From an uncultured Pelagibacteraceae bacterium (GTDB lineage Bacteria > Pseudomonadota > Alphaproteobacteria > Pelagibacterales > Pelagibacteraceae), in NCBI GenBank assembly GCA_902607585.1, contig CACLKP010000004.1, positions 1 through 53,208 of the forward strand: a stretch of 53,208 bases of DNA. Direction: 5' to 3'. This document shows, one piece after another, positions 15,552 through 24,970 of this stretch (position 1 is the stretch's first letter; each line of letters begins with the position of its first letter). Position numbers and translations under genes: made by a program. The notes below the pieces were generated by a model that saw only the letters and a list, made by a program, of their open reading frames with translations, was not told the origin of the DNA and ran no database searches.

Positions 15552-16584
15552 TTCTAGAATTTTTAAATACTAGAATTATAGATGTTGTGATTAAAAGTAT
15601 AGATCCTATTTGGTGCATAGATGCTAAAATTATCTGTGCACCTGAAATTACAGTTAAAATTCCCAAAAAAATTTGCAAGAATAGAAATATAAAAACTAAT
15701 AAAGTAGTGCTTCTTAAATAAATAAGATCTTCATTTTTGTATATAATTGTTGCAATAAAACCAAATAATAAAATTATAAAATAAGCTATATTTCTGTGAA
15801 TAAACTGTACAATTGAGGGTGTTTCAAAAGCTTTCATAGAAAATAAATCTTTTAAACTAGAATCATCAGGAAAATAGCTTTGATTCATCAAAGGCCATGA
15901 CTGATATATTTGGCCAGCATCTAATCCGGACACAAAAGCTCCTATGCAGATTTGAATAAGCATACAAGATATAAAAAAAATTGGTAAATATGAGGGTAAT
16001 TTTGTCCTATGAATAAGGTTTTGTTTATTTCTAAATTTAAGATAATTCCAAAGCAATAGAATAAAGATTATGAAGGCTAAAATTAAATGGAGAGCTAAGC
16101 GATAGTGGCTAACGTCAGTTCTATCAGTTAAACCGCTTTTAACCATATACCATCCAACAAAACCCTGAAAAAATATAAGAATTAAGATTAGGTATAAAGA
16201 AATTAATGTATTTCTTTTTATCGTTTTTTTAAATGTAAAGTAAAGCAATGGTATCATATAAAATAATCCAATAAAACGACCCAACAATCTGTGAGTATAT
16301 TCCCACCAGTAGATAGTTTTAAATTGATCTAAAGTCATCGTTGAGTTTACTAACTTGTATTCTGGTATTTGTTTATAAAGTATAAATGAGTTTTCCCAAT
16401 CGTTTAATGATAAAGGTGGTAATATACCAGAAATTATATCCCATTTAACAATTGATAAGCCTGAATCTGTTAATCTGGTTAATCCTCCTACTATAATCAT
16501 TAAAGCTACGAGAAAAGTTATTAACATTAACCAATAACATATATAAGTATTTTTATTTTCCCCATTCATAAAATTAATATACAT
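15544..16584 (-). CDS. ctaA: Heme A synthase (COX15/CtaA)
   Basis: An inner-membrane enzyme that oxidises the C8 methyl of heme O to make heme A for cytochrome c oxidase. The 346-residue protein has about eight hydrophobic helices. Conserved heme-ligand histidines are visible in WWEYTHRLLGRFIG, SHYRLALHLILAF, QFIHRNIAYF and ASMHQIGSI, and the family signature VGGLTRLTDSGLSIVKW lies after the first helix. The frame may start at the ATG at 16584 or at 16569 (MNGENK); the difference is five residues. It converges with metY (8-bp overlap) and is divergent from the chorismate mutase gene 40 bp away. Confidence 0.95.
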   Translation of the reverse strand: MYINFMNGENKNTYICYWLMLITFLVALMIIVGGLTRLTDSGLSIVKWDIISGILPPLSLNDWENSFILYKQIPEYKLVNSTMTLDQFKTIYWWEYTHRLLGRFIGLFYMIPLLYFTFKKTIKRNTLISLYLILILIFFQGFVGWYMVKSGLTDRTDVSHYRLALHLILAFIIFILLLWNYLKFRNKQNLIHRTKLPSYLPIFFISCMLIQICIGAFVSGLDAGQIYQSWPLMNQSYFPDDSSLKDLFSMKAFETPSIVQFIHRNIAYFIILLFGFIATIIYKNEDLIYLRSTTLLVFIFLFLQIFLGILTVISGAQIILASMHQIGSILLITTSIILVFKNSRIN

Positions 16585-16624
16585 ATCTATTAAGCAAAGT
16601 AAAAATTACTAATTTGTCACCATA

Positions 16625-16906
16625 ATGGATAAAAAAAAATTAATAATAGCAAGAAATAAAATAGATCAATTAGATAGTAGTATTTTTCATCTAATAAAAA
16701 AAAGAACTAAAATTGTTAAATACATGCTAAGCCTTAAACAATTTAAGAATCAAATTGTTGATCAAAAAAGGACCAATATAATCCTCAAAAATATAAGAAA
16801 AAGATCGATTCAACATGGTGTTGATCCAAAAATAACATCACGTATATGGAAAGCAATGATTTGGGGATTCGTTAATTTTCAAAAAAGAAACTTTAAAAAA
16901 AAATAA
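16625..16906 (+). CDS. Chorismate mutase, AroQ class
   Basis: A 93-residue all-helical chorismate mutase, which converts chorismate to prephenate for Phe/Tyr synthesis. Family residues are recognisable: ARNKIDQLDSSIFHLIKKR (N-terminal helix with the active-site Arg), Lys in VKYMLSLK, and the C-terminal helix ITSRIWKAMIWGFVNFQ. The length is that of free-standing AroQ enzymes without a fused prephenate dehydratase or DAHP synthase domain. It is a lone plus-strand gene ending exactly where the convergent rpmG begins (no gap between stops). It is divergent from many characterised members, so catalytic competence is inferred. Confidence 0.82.
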   Translation: MDKKKLIIARNKIDQLDSSIFHLIKKRTKIVKYMLSLKQFKNQIVDQKRTNIILKNIRKRSIQHGVDPKITSRIWKAMIWGFVNFQKRNFKKK

Positions 16907-17098
16907 TTATTTACTGTGAGGTGGTAATTTCTTTTCAATAAATATCTCATGTTTCCGTGTAGCTGGATTGTACTTTTTTACTTTTAACTTTACTTTAGCT
17001 TTTTCACCAGAGGACGGTTTTTTAACATAATAATTAAAAGGGCTATTTGGTTTATTTTCCGGAACAAGTCTAACTTTTATAGAAGTCTTTTTAGCCAT
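16907..17098 (-). CDS. rpmG: 50S ribosomal protein L33
   Basis: L33, a small large-subunit protein. The 63-residue sequence MAKKTSIKVRLVPENK, YYVKKPSSGEKAKVK and KKYNPATRKHEIFIEKK matches L33 with its YxPxxRKH core and lacks the zinc-binding cysteines. It is slightly longer than the usual 55 residues because of an insertion around NKPNSPFN. It overlaps the end of the MerR gene by 8 bp. Confidence 0.93.
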   Translation of the reverse strand: MAKKTSIKVRLVPENKPNSPFNYYVKKPSSGEKAKVKLKVKKYNPATRKHEIFIEKKLPPHSK

Positions 17099-17495
17099 TT
17101 GTTATCTTTTTCAATTCCTTAGCAATCTTAGAGATTTTTTTAACTTTATCTTTAATAACTTTATTTGATTTTAAATCTGACTTATATACACCCAAATTCA
17201 CCGTATCGTCAATAGAATGACTATCTTTTTCATTTAATAGTTTTTTAACACCATTAATTGTTAATCCTTTTTCTCTTAGCAAGAGTTTTATGTAATTTAT
17301 TATTTTGATATCTTTGTTAGAGTAATATCTTCTTCTGCCTGCTCTTATATTTGGTTTAATTTGTTTAAATTGAGATTCCCAATATCGGATTGTATGCGTT
17401 TGTAGTAGCCCGGTTTTTTTATCTACAAGGTCTAATTCTTTAGCTGTTTCTCCAATAGTTTTGTACGCAGTTTCATCTTTATAATTATTTTTCAT
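17091..17495 (-). CDS. MerR-family transcriptional regulator
   Basis: A 134-residue MerR-type DNA-binding protein. The winged helix covers about residues 10-85: YKTIGETAKELDLV (first helix-turn-helix), HTIRYWESQF and AGRRRYYSNKDI (the wing and RRYY motif), then INYIKLLLREKGLTINGVKKLL. The effector end is short and lysine-rich with no metal-binding cysteines, so no ligand is suggested. The form resembles the MerR gene that follows ihfA in many alphaproteobacteria. It lies 1 bp after the MBL gene start region and overlaps rpmG by 8 bp. Confidence 0.88.
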   Translation of the reverse strand: MKNNYKDETAYKTIGETAKELDLVDKKTGLLQTHTIRYWESQFKQIKPNIRAGRRRYYSNKDIKIINYIKLLLREKGLTINGVKKLLNEKDSHSIDDTVNLGVYKSDLKSNKVIKDKVKKISKIAKELKKITNG

Positions 17496-17496
17496 T

Positions 17497-18267
17497 TTAT
17501 AAATTTAAAGATAAACCATCGTGAGCTGGTACTACATTAGGTGGGAGTTTTTTCAATAAATTATTATAATCTAAATCAGAATGAAGATTGGTAAGTATTG
17601 TTTTTTTTGGATTTAAACATTGATGAACGAAAAGCGCTTCTTTCAAGTTAAAATGAGTAGGGTGTTTTTTTAGCTTTAAACAATCAATAATTAAATACTT
17701 TAAATTTTTAAGTTCTTTCACTTTAATTATGGATAAATCGTTACAGTCACTGATATAAGCAGTATTTTCAAAAATATAAATCATACTACTGGTTTTGCCA
17801 TGTTTTGTTTTAATAGTCTTAAAATAAATCTTTTCGTTAAGTTTACCTAGAGAAAATTTCGAATTAATTACATTTGCCTTAACTATTGGTGGATAATTAT
17901 CAATCCTTTTAAATAAATAATCCTGACTTTTTTTTAAATAATTTATTGTCTTTAAATTACCATAAATATTTATCCTCTTCTTATATTTCCAATAAAATGG
18001 TCGTAACTCAAACAACCCGTTTGTTTGGTCAGCATGCTCATGTGTAAAAATAACTGAAGATACTTTCTTAATTTTGTGTGTCAATAATTGTTTTCTTATA
18101 TCAGGAGAAGTATCTATTAAAATTAAATTAAAACCTTTAATAATAATAGCTGAACATCTAGTCCTAATATTTTTTTTATTACTTCTATCACATTTGCCCC
18201 AAAATCCATCGACTCGTGGAACACCGACTGAACTTCCGCAACCCAAAATAATTAATTTTGACTTCAT
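17497..18267 (-). CDS. MBL-fold metallohydrolase (PhnP/RNase Z-like)
   Basis: A 256-residue metallo-beta-lactamase-fold hydrolase. The N-terminus reads LGCGSSVGVPRVDGFWGKC, typical of the PhnP-like group, and the metal motif is FTHEHADQTNG, with Gln where classical enzymes have the final His of HxHxDH; I recall this as a normal feature of the alphaproteobacterial TatD-linked group. Further ligands appear in TKHGKTSS, YISDCND and VPAHDGL. Its ATG overlaps the tatD stop (18264-18267), and tatD-MBL is a conserved pair. The substrate is unknown; phosphodiesterase activity would be a family-based guess. Confidence 0.87.
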   Translation of the reverse strand: MKSKLIILGCGSSVGVPRVDGFWGKCDRSNKKNIRTRCSAIIIKGFNLILIDTSPDIRKQLLTHKIKKVSSVIFTHEHADQTNGLFELRPFYWKYKKRINIYGNLKTINYLKKSQDYLFKRIDNYPPIVKANVINSKFSLGKLNEKIYFKTIKTKHGKTSSMIYIFENTAYISDCNDLSIIKVKELKNLKYLIIDCLKLKKHPTHFNLKEALFVHQCLNPKKTILTNLHSDLDYNNLLKKLPPNVVPAHDGLSLNL

Positions 18268-19037
18268 GTTAACCCAAAAAGTTTCTTAAAATTATCTGTA
18301 GTATAGTTCATGATAGTTTCTTTCGAAGTTTTCTTGATTTCAGATAATTTTTCCACGGTATGTACTATATAAGAGGGTTCATTAAATTTACCTCTATGAG
18401 GCAATGGTGACAAAAAAGGCGCATCTGTTTCGACTAATAATTTTTCTATAGGAATAGAAGATACCGTGTCAGCAAGTTCTGAAGAATTTTTGAAAGTTAT
18501 AATACCACTAACAGAAATATAACAATTTAAATCAATGAGTTTATTTGCAAAATTTTTAGAACCAGTAAAACAATGCATTAAAACTTTCAAATTAGAATTC
18601 TTCATCTCACTTTTTAATATTTCATAAGTATCAATTTCTGCATTTCGTGAGTGAACAATTATTGGAATATTTAATTCGGAAGCAGCATGTATATGTTCGA
18701 TAAAACTTACTTTTTGTGTTTTTTTATCGCTATGATTATAATAGAAATCCAAACCTGTTTCACCAATTCCTATTACTTTTTTGTATTCTCTTTTCTTATT
18801 TAAGATAAATTGAAAATCTACATTTGTATATTTTTGCGACTCATGGGGATGTATACCAAATGTTCCATAAATATTTATATACCTATCAATTATTAGTTTA
18901 ATTCTTTCAAAACTTTCTAGTGTAGTGCAGATTGTAAGCAAATATTTAACTTGATTAGATTGAGCTCTTTTTACAACATCGTTTAATTGATCAAAAAGAT
19001 GTGAGTAGTCTAAATGACAATGTGAATCAGCAATCAT
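18264..19037 (-). CDS. tatD: TatD-family metal-dependent DNase
   Basis: A 257-residue TatD hydrolase, a TIM-barrel metal enzyme with exonuclease activity in characterised members. Ligand motifs are in order: ADSHCHLDYSHL (HxH), GIGETGLDFYYNHS (Glu), PIIVHSRNAEIDT (His), VLMHCFTGS (His) and LVETDAPFLSPLPHRGKFN (Asp). It overlaps metG by 4 bp and the MBL gene by 4 bp within the dacC-tmk-holB-metG-tatD-MBL run, a very stable alphaproteobacterial order. Cellular role is repair or DNA turnover by family knowledge. Confidence 0.94.
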   Translation of the reverse strand: MIADSHCHLDYSHLFDQLNDVVKRAQSNQVKYLLTICTTLESFERIKLIIDRYINIYGTFGIHPHESQKYTNVDFQFILNKKREYKKVIGIGETGLDFYYNHSDKKTQKVSFIEHIHAASELNIPIIVHSRNAEIDTYEILKSEMKNSNLKVLMHCFTGSKNFANKLIDLNCYISVSGIITFKNSSELADTVSSIPIEKLLVETDAPFLSPLPHRGKFNEPSYIVHTVEKLSEIKKTSKETIMNYTTDNFKKLFGLT

Positions 19038-20572
19038 TGTGTAATTTTTTTAAACAATATTTCTATATCGTTAATTTTAATCTCATTATTAAATATATTG
19101 TTCCCATCTAGAAAGGACAAATTTCTTATTTGAGATTTGACATTTAGAGCATCTAACACTTTTGTGGTAGCATTTGGAATAATAGGATCAAAAAATATAG
19201 AAATTTTTGCAATTTGTTCCAAAGCCAGATGTAAAATATTATTCATCTTTTTAATATCAGTATTTTTAAGTTTCCAAGGCTCTTCATCATTAATGTATTT
19301 ATTTGTTAAAAAACAAATATTTATTACAGATTTTATGTAATTATTTAGATTTTGGTTATTCATTTCATTTCTCAAATTCGACGTAAGTAATTTTGTTTTA
19401 TCAATTAATTTTTTATCAGAATTTGATATATCATTGGTTTTATTAATTTTATTTTTGCAATTATTTTTTACAAAAGAAAAGACTCTCTGACATAAATTTC
19501 CGTAATTATTGGCTAAATCACTATTAATGCAATTTTCTAGACCCTTTAACGAGATATTACCATCGCTTCCATGAGACACCTCTTTCATCAAATAATATCG
19601 AAGTTCATCAATTCCATAGGTATTAATTATTTCTAATGGATTCAAAATATTACCTTTAGATTTGGACATTTTTTCATCCCCAGATAAAATCCAGCCATGG
19701 CCAAAAACTCTGTTTGGTGGTTTTATATCTGCAGCAAGTAAAAAGGCTGGCCAATAAATTGCATGAAACCTCAGGATATCTTTTCCTATTACATGTAACG
19801 ATGCAGGCCAAAAATTTTTATATAAGCTATCATTAGTATTTGGAAAATTAAGAGCACTTAAGTAATTTGTTAATGCGTCTAGCCAAACGTAAATCACATG
19901 TTTATTATTGTTTGGAACTTTAATACCCCAAGTAAATGAAGTTCTGCTTACTGATAAGTCCTTGAGGCCACTTTTTACAAAATTAATAACTTCATTTCTT
20001 CTTGAAATAGGAAGTATAAATTTATCATTTTTATTATAAAAATCTAATAATTTTTTCTCCCATGCTGATAATTTAAAAAAAAAAGATTCTTCCTCAACCC
20101 ACTCTACTGAAGATCCAGAAAAAGTTGAAACTTTTTTCCCATTCTTTTCAATAATCTCATTTTCATTATAATAAGCTTCATCAGATACAGAGTACCAACC
20201 CTTATATTTTGATAAATAAATGTCGCCAGACTTTACTAGTCTGCTCCACAAATCATTGACCGAACGGTAATGTCTTTTTTCAGTAGTTCTAATAAAGTCA
20301 TCATTAGATAAATTTAATTTTTTTGTTAGATCATTAAATATTTTAGATATCTTGTTGCAAAAAATTAGAGGATCTAAGCCCGCTTTTTCAGCAGCTCTTT
20401 GAATTTTGAGACCATGTTCATCAGTACCCGTTAAAAAATGAACTTTATAATTATCATTTCGCATAAATCGAGCAAAGACATCAGCTAAGATGCTTGAATA
20501 GGCGTGACCCATATGTGGTTGTCCTGATGGATAATATATCGGAGTTGTAATATAAAAATTATTGTGCTTCAT
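19034..20572 (-). CDS. metG: Methionyl-tRNA synthetase
   Basis: Charges tRNA-Met. The 512-residue class I enzyme has the HIGH-equivalent HMGH (residues 20-23) in YPSGQPHMGHAYSS, the KMSKS loop in GDEKMSKSKGN, and the catalytic-domain segment HVIGKDILRFHAIYWPAF. The connective peptide (GWYSVSDEAYYNENEI) lacks zinc cysteines, and no C-terminal dimerisation domain is present, as in the short alphaproteobacterial form. It overlaps holB by 14 bp and tatD by 4 bp. Confidence 0.97.
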   Translation of the reverse strand: MKHNNFYITTPIYYPSGQPHMGHAYSSILADVFARFMRNDNYKVHFLTGTDEHGLKIQRAAEKAGLDPLIFCNKISKIFNDLTKKLNLSNDDFIRTTEKRHYRSVNDLWSRLVKSGDIYLSKYKGWYSVSDEAYYNENEIIEKNGKKVSTFSGSSVEWVEEESFFFKLSAWEKKLLDFYNKNDKFILPISRRNEVINFVKSGLKDLSVSRTSFTWGIKVPNNNKHVIYVWLDALTNYLSALNFPNTNDSLYKNFWPASLHVIGKDILRFHAIYWPAFLLAADIKPPNRVFGHGWILSGDEKMSKSKGNILNPLEIINTYGIDELRYYLMKEVSHGSDGNISLKGLENCINSDLANNYGNLCQRVFSFVKNNCKNKINKTNDISNSDKKLIDKTKLLTSNLRNEMNNQNLNNYIKSVINICFLTNKYINDEEPWKLKNTDIKKMNNILHLALEQIAKISIFFDPIIPNATTKVLDALNVKSQIRNLSFLDGNNIFNNEIKINDIEILFKKITQ

Positions 20573-21512
20573 TTTTTAATATATTATCAATAGTGATTAA
20601 CAAATTTTTTTTATCTAGATTAAATTTTTTCATATCATTGATCAAATATAGTATCTTGTTTTTATTTGTAAAATAATTGTTTATATTATTACAGTCATTC
20701 TGAGACAATTTATTATAAAAATTTTCAATTAATAAAGTAATTAAATTTAGTAAATCAGGATCTTTTTTAGTTTTATATTTATCGATTAAAAATAAAATAC
20801 ATGGTAATTTATTTTCTAAAATGTTGAAATTTGAATCTTCTAAAGCTAATAAATATTTCAGCAGGTTTCCTGGTGATTCAAAGTAGAAAAATTTATCCAA
20901 GTCATTAAAATTAAGATTCAATTGATAATCTTGTGTAATTTTCTTAAAAATGTCCTTTTTTTTATCAACATTTAAATGAAATTTAAATTGTATACATCTT
21001 GATTTAATAGTGTCTTTAATTTTAAAAGCATCATTGTGAATAATAAAAAAGAAAGTATTACTAGAAGGCTCCTCTAATGATTTTAATAATGCATTTGACG
21101 AATTTACGTTCAAGAATTCGACATTATCAATAAAAACAATCTTTAAATCTTTAGTGTAAGTTGATTTATGTAAAAATTTTAAAAGGTTCCTTACTTGATC
21201 AATTTTAATATTATCTTCAGTAAGGTCATTTTCTAATAAAAAAAAATTCGGATGTATATTATTTTGAATTAGATTATAAGATGAATTGCTTGGGTTTATT
21301 TTAAAATTCTCAACAAGATAACCCTTTTCTTCTTTGCCAGATAATAAATAATTAATAAAATGATACGCAAAAGTAGATTTTCCTAAACCTTTAGATCCGG
21401 TTAATAACATTACATTAGGCAATTTATTCTTTTTATAAAGCATGATAAATGAATTAAATAATTTATCGTATCCAAAAAGATTTAATTGTGATTTAGAAGC
21501 TAAAATTTCCAT
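20559..21512 (-). CDS. holB: DNA polymerase III delta-prime subunit
   Basis: Clamp-loader subunit of the replicative polymerase. The 317-residue protein carries a Walker A-like loop LTGSKGLGKSTFAYH, a Walker B-like region KIVFIDNVEFLNVNSSNALLKSLEEP, and the sensor/SRC-like stretch TIKSRCIQFKF. The zinc-binding cysteines of E. coli delta-prime are not evident. It sits between tmk and metG, the standard place in alphaproteobacteria, and overlaps metG by 14 bp. Divergence in the C-terminal domain is high but context makes the call firm. Confidence 0.9.
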   Translation of the reverse strand: MEILASKSQLNLFGYDKLFNSFIMLYKKNKLPNVMLLTGSKGLGKSTFAYHFINYLLSGKEEKGYLVENFKINPSNSSYNLIQNNIHPNFFLLENDLTEDNIKIDQVRNLLKFLHKSTYTKDLKIVFIDNVEFLNVNSSNALLKSLEEPSSNTFFFIIHNDAFKIKDTIKSRCIQFKFHLNVDKKKDIFKKITQDYQLNLNFNDLDKFFYFESPGNLLKYLLALEDSNFNILENKLPCILFLIDKYKTKKDPDLLNLITLLIENFYNKLSQNDCNNINNYFTNKNKILYLINDMKKFNLDKKNLLITIDNILKNEAQ

Positions 21513-21528
21513 ATAATTTTATATGCAT

Positions 21529-22179
21529 TCATTTATTTAATTTGTCGACAAATCTTTTAAATATAATTTTTTCGGTTTCTTTAGAATCACTAGAATTATC
21601 AATAATAAAATATCTTTTTTTATTTTTTTTAGCTATTTTAATGAAAGCATTTTGAGCCTTTATGTAAAAGTTTTTAGAGAATTTATCATATCTATTTTTC
21701 TTTTTCCTTTTTTTTAATCTTTGTAAGGCTTTAGATATATTGACTCTTAAAACAAAAGTCATATCGGGTTTTACACTACCTAAAATATATTTATGGACAG
21801 AATCAACCAGATTTTTATCTACTCCCTTACCATATACCTGATAAGCTAATGTAGAATCGGTGAATCGATCACATATAATATTTTTTTTTTTAGATATTTC
21901 TGGCTTTATCTTGTTTTTTACATGCTCATTTCTAGCTGCTAAATACAGCAAAGTATCTGTATATTTGTCAAATTTTTCTATGTTGTTTGGATAAAAATAA
22001 TCATCAAGTATAAGTTCCCTTATTTTTTCTGCACCTCTTGTACCACCAGGTTCTCTTGTCAAGAGAACCGGTATTTTTTCTTTTTTAAGATTATTGTATA
22101 ATTTTCGACTTTGATAAGATTTTCCAGAACCTTCTATACCTTCGAATGTAATAAAAAGTGATTTTCCTTTACGCATCAC
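21529..22179 (-). CDS. tmk: Thymidylate kinase
   Basis: Phosphorylates dTMP to dTDP. The 216-residue enzyme shows the P-loop FEGIEGSGKS, LLTREPGGTRGAEKIR (substrate-binding RxPGGT), and CDRFTDSTLAYQVYGKGVD (DRF motif). The lid region is lysine-rich (LKKRKKKNRYDKFS). It overlaps the dacC stop by 11 bp (22169-22179) and is followed by holB after 16 bp. Two adjacent ATGs make the exact start uncertain by one residue. Confidence 0.96.
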   Translation of the reverse strand: MMRKGKSLFITFEGIEGSGKSYQSRKLYNNLKKEKIPVLLTREPGGTRGAEKIRELILDDYFYPNNIEKFDKYTDTLLYLAARNEHVKNKIKPEISKKKNIICDRFTDSTLAYQVYGKGVDKNLVDSVHKYILGSVKPDMTFVLRVNISKALQRLKKRKKKNRYDKFSKNFYIKAQNAFIKIAKKNKKRYFIIDNSSDSKETEKIIFKRFVDKLNK

Positions 22180-23332
22180 CCCAAACCAGATAATTCAAAG
22201 ATTGAAATAATCTTGAAAAAATGTTTGCTTTTTTTATATCCTCTGCCGATATAATATCAATTTTCTTTATTAAATCTCCAGAAACATACACATTTAGTAA
22301 AGCAACTTTATCGCCCTTTTTTATCGGTGCTTGTAAAGGTCCTGCATACTCCAAAACAGTCTTGATTATCTTCTTTTTTCTTTTTGGGATTGTTATGTAA
22401 TAATCTTCATTTGATATCACTTCAACTTTATTTTTCTTTCCTTGCCATACACCTAGACTGGTAAAAATTTCACTTTTCTTGGTAACTTGGATAGTATCAA
22501 ATTTTTTTAATCCCCAATTTAAAATTTTTGCTGATTCTCTTGATCTACTATTTTTAGTTTTGAAACCGCTACCCACAGCAGTAAGTCTTCGTTCTTTAAC
22601 TTTAATAGAAGATGCTAAAGAATATTGTTCTACAGTTAAAAATCCTGTTTTGATTCCATCTGCCCCAATATTTTTATATAATAAAGGATTTCTATTACCT
22701 TGAGTAATTGGATCGCCACCAGTTCTATCCCATGTAAATGAAGTTTCCTTAAAGTAGGTATAATATTCTGGATAATTATTAATCATATATCTAGACATTT
22801 TTAAAATATCTCTAACTGTTGAATAATTATTTGGATCGTTTATTCCGGATGAATTATTAAAATTGGTATTTTCTAAACCAATCTCGTCAGCTTTCTCATT
22901 CATGAGAACAACAAAATCTTCCTCTGTGCCTGATAGACCTTCAGCTAACGCAACACAAGCGTCATTTCCAGATATTATAATTATTCCTTTAAGTAAATCT
23001 TCAACGCTTACTTGGTCATTCAGCATTATAAACATTGAAGAATATCCACTTTGCGACATTCTCCATGCTTTTTCTGATATTGTTATCATTTCATCTAAGG
23101 AAGTTTCTCCTTTTTTCAAAAGATCAAAAGTAACAATTGATGTCATTATTTTAGTCATTGAAGCTGGATAAATTTTAGCATCCGCATCCTTTTCAAGGAG
23201 GATTTTTCCAGAATTGTGGTCTTGGACAATCAAATGTTTAACTTCAACATTTATTTCAGAATGTAATTTTTGACAAAAGAGAGAAAAAATAAAAATAGCT
23301 ACAAAAATTTTAAAAAATTTCATATTATTCAA
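22169..23332 (-). CDS. dacC: D-alanyl-D-alanine carboxypeptidase (PBP5/6 class)
   Basis: A penicillin-binding protein that trims the terminal D-Ala of peptidoglycan stem peptides in the periplasm. The 387-residue precursor has a signal peptide (about residues 1-25, a hydrophobic FVAIFIFSLF core). The serine-peptidase S11 motifs are ASMTKIM (nucleophile Ser58, Lys61), SGNDACVAL (SxN) and DGIKTGFL (KTG). The C-terminal part is the all-beta PBP5 tail. It is part of the mltB-rlpA-(radical SAM)-dacC-tmk cluster on the minus strand. The symbol follows alphaproteobacterial usage; paralogues are not distinguishable here. Confidence 0.94.
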   Translation of the reverse strand: MNNMKFFKIFVAIFIFSLFCQKLHSEINVEVKHLIVQDHNSGKILLEKDADAKIYPASMTKIMTSIVTFDLLKKGETSLDEMITISEKAWRMSQSGYSSMFIMLNDQVSVEDLLKGIIIISGNDACVALAEGLSGTEEDFVVLMNEKADEIGLENTNFNNSSGINDPNNYSTVRDILKMSRYMINNYPEYYTYFKETSFTWDRTGGDPITQGNRNPLLYKNIGADGIKTGFLTVEQYSLASSIKVKERRLTAVGSGFKTKNSRSRESAKILNWGLKKFDTIQVTKKSEIFTSLGVWQGKKNKVEVISNEDYYITIPKRKKKIIKTVLEYAGPLQAPIKKGDKVALLNVYVSGDLIKKIDIISAEDIKKANIFSRLFQSLNYLVWGDA

Positions 23333-23349
23333 TATAACCGTTTCTTTTG

Positions 23350-24936
23350 TTATGTTTTTCTTACCAAAGTTTTGAAGTAACCAAAAAATATAGGAAGTTC
23401 TTTAATTATATTTTTAAATTTTATTGGACTTAAACGTATCTTATGACAGTACCCAAGATGCATATAAAATAATAAATGATAAAACTTTGTAAAAGGCAAC
23501 CTACATAAAAAAGGAGCGACAGGTCTTAAAAACGGAAAGTCTACAATTATACCAGCTAGTTTTTGTAAATTTTCAACCATCATTTTTTCTTTTTTTGATT
23601 TAAATGTGAGCATTGAAGAATATTTGTTTGACTCAAGATAAAGAGTATTTTTATCTTCTTTGAAATGTCCAGAAGATATAGCCATCTTAGCCACAGCAGT
23701 ACCAGGAAATGGATAAAGAAGACCAAAAGAAGCCATTGCAGGTTTCATTCTCAAATTCAAATCAAGTGTACGTAAGTCTACTTCAAATGCATTATCGACT
23801 GGCAACCCCATAATATTTAAAGAGATAATTTTTACACCATGTTTATTAAACCACTGGGTAACTTTATGTATCGTGTCATTACTTGTACCTCGTAAAAAAA
23901 TCTTATTTGCAGCTTCCTCATCTCCACATTCAACTCCCATCCAGACATGAGTTAACCCCGCCTCTTTTAAATCTATGATATCTTTTTCCTTAACTGAACT
24001 AGCGCGAGCAGTACAGTTAAATGGTAAGTTAATTCTTTTTTTATATAGTTTGGAGAATTCTTGAATCCAACCTGGTGGTCTTAAGGTAAAAACATCATCT
24101 GTGAATGTCACTGTGTCTAATGTATAATTATCTCTAACATTTTCGATTTCTTGGATTACTAGTTCGGGCGATCTTACCCTTAAAGTTGTTCCTAAACCTT
24201 TGTAATTGTCATTATATTGTTTATTGAAACAGTAGCTGCATTTGTACGGACATCCTCTTGCTGATATAAAAGATTTAGCACCAACGCTAGCCAAATTTGG
24301 GTCTGCGTCATATAAAACTTGCCGATCAGGAAATGGTAGCTTATTCAGATCTGGGACTAAGTTTTCTAATGAATTGCGATAAATTTTACTGTTATATTTA
24401 ACATGAAAACTTTTAGTTAACCAATAATCATCTTTGTGCTCAATTCTTCTAATAAATTCTGGAAAACTGCTATCACCTTCTCCTGTACAAATAGCATCGA
24501 TGCCATCTTCTTCAATCACTTGTTTATTAAATGTTGGGTGAGGTCCTCCCATTACAGATATAAAATCAAAATCTTCTTTTAAACGCCTATTAAGTTTTAA
24601 TACATCATAATGTTCCCCGGTCATCACGCTGTACCCAATTAGATCAGGTAGAAAAGTTCTAACGACTTCATAAACGTTTTCGTAAATATCAAAAACGTCA
24701 GTATTATTTTTATTTTGAGCTGAATCAGTAAATGTAAATGGTTTTCCTTCATAAGCATCTGAATGTAATAGAGATGTTGTTTTTGATGATTTTTTTTTTA
24801 TTTTTTTGCCAACAACAGCCTCCTTCATCACAGCAGCTTTAACTTCATGGCCACAACTTTTTAAATTACTAGCTAATAGCATAATAGCTGTACGTTCATA
24901 AGCTATCATTTCTTTGCAAATCAACAAAACTTTCAT
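23350..24936 (-). CDS. B12-binding-domain radical SAM protein
   Basis: A 528-residue radical SAM enzyme with an N-terminal cobalamin-binding-type Rossmann domain (about residues 1-165, including GYSVMTGEHYDVL and VMGGPHPTFNK). The [4Fe-4S] cluster motif is RGCPYKCSYC (Cys229, Cys233, Cys236), followed by VTFTDDVFTLRP and GVECGDEEA typical of the superfamily. The canonical DxHxxG cobalamin motif is not visible, so B12 use is doubtful. It lies between rlpA and dacC on the same strand, where it is not part of the usual order. Reaction unknown; methyl transfer or rearrangement on a lipid or envelope compound is speculation. Confidence 0.85.
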   Translation of the reverse strand: MKVLLICKEMIAYERTAIMLLASNLKSCGHEVKAAVMKEAVVGKKIKKKSSKTTSLLHSDAYEGKPFTFTDSAQNKNNTDVFDIYENVYEVVRTFLPDLIGYSVMTGEHYDVLKLNRRLKEDFDFISVMGGPHPTFNKQVIEEDGIDAICTGEGDSSFPEFIRRIEHKDDYWLTKSFHVKYNSKIYRNSLENLVPDLNKLPFPDRQVLYDADPNLASVGAKSFISARGCPYKCSYCFNKQYNDNYKGLGTTLRVRSPELVIQEIENVRDNYTLDTVTFTDDVFTLRPPGWIQEFSKLYKKRINLPFNCTARASSVKEKDIIDLKEAGLTHVWMGVECGDEEAANKIFLRGTSNDTIHKVTQWFNKHGVKIISLNIMGLPVDNAFEVDLRTLDLNLRMKPAMASFGLLYPFPGTAVAKMAISSGHFKEDKNTLYLESNKYSSMLTFKSKKEKMMVENLQKLAGIIVDFPFLRPVAPFLCRLPFTKFYHLLFYMHLGYCHKIRLSPIKFKNIIKELPIFFGYFKTLVRKT

Positions 24937-24970
24937 AAAAATTTCTCTTTATGTTTTAAAAATATTTATA

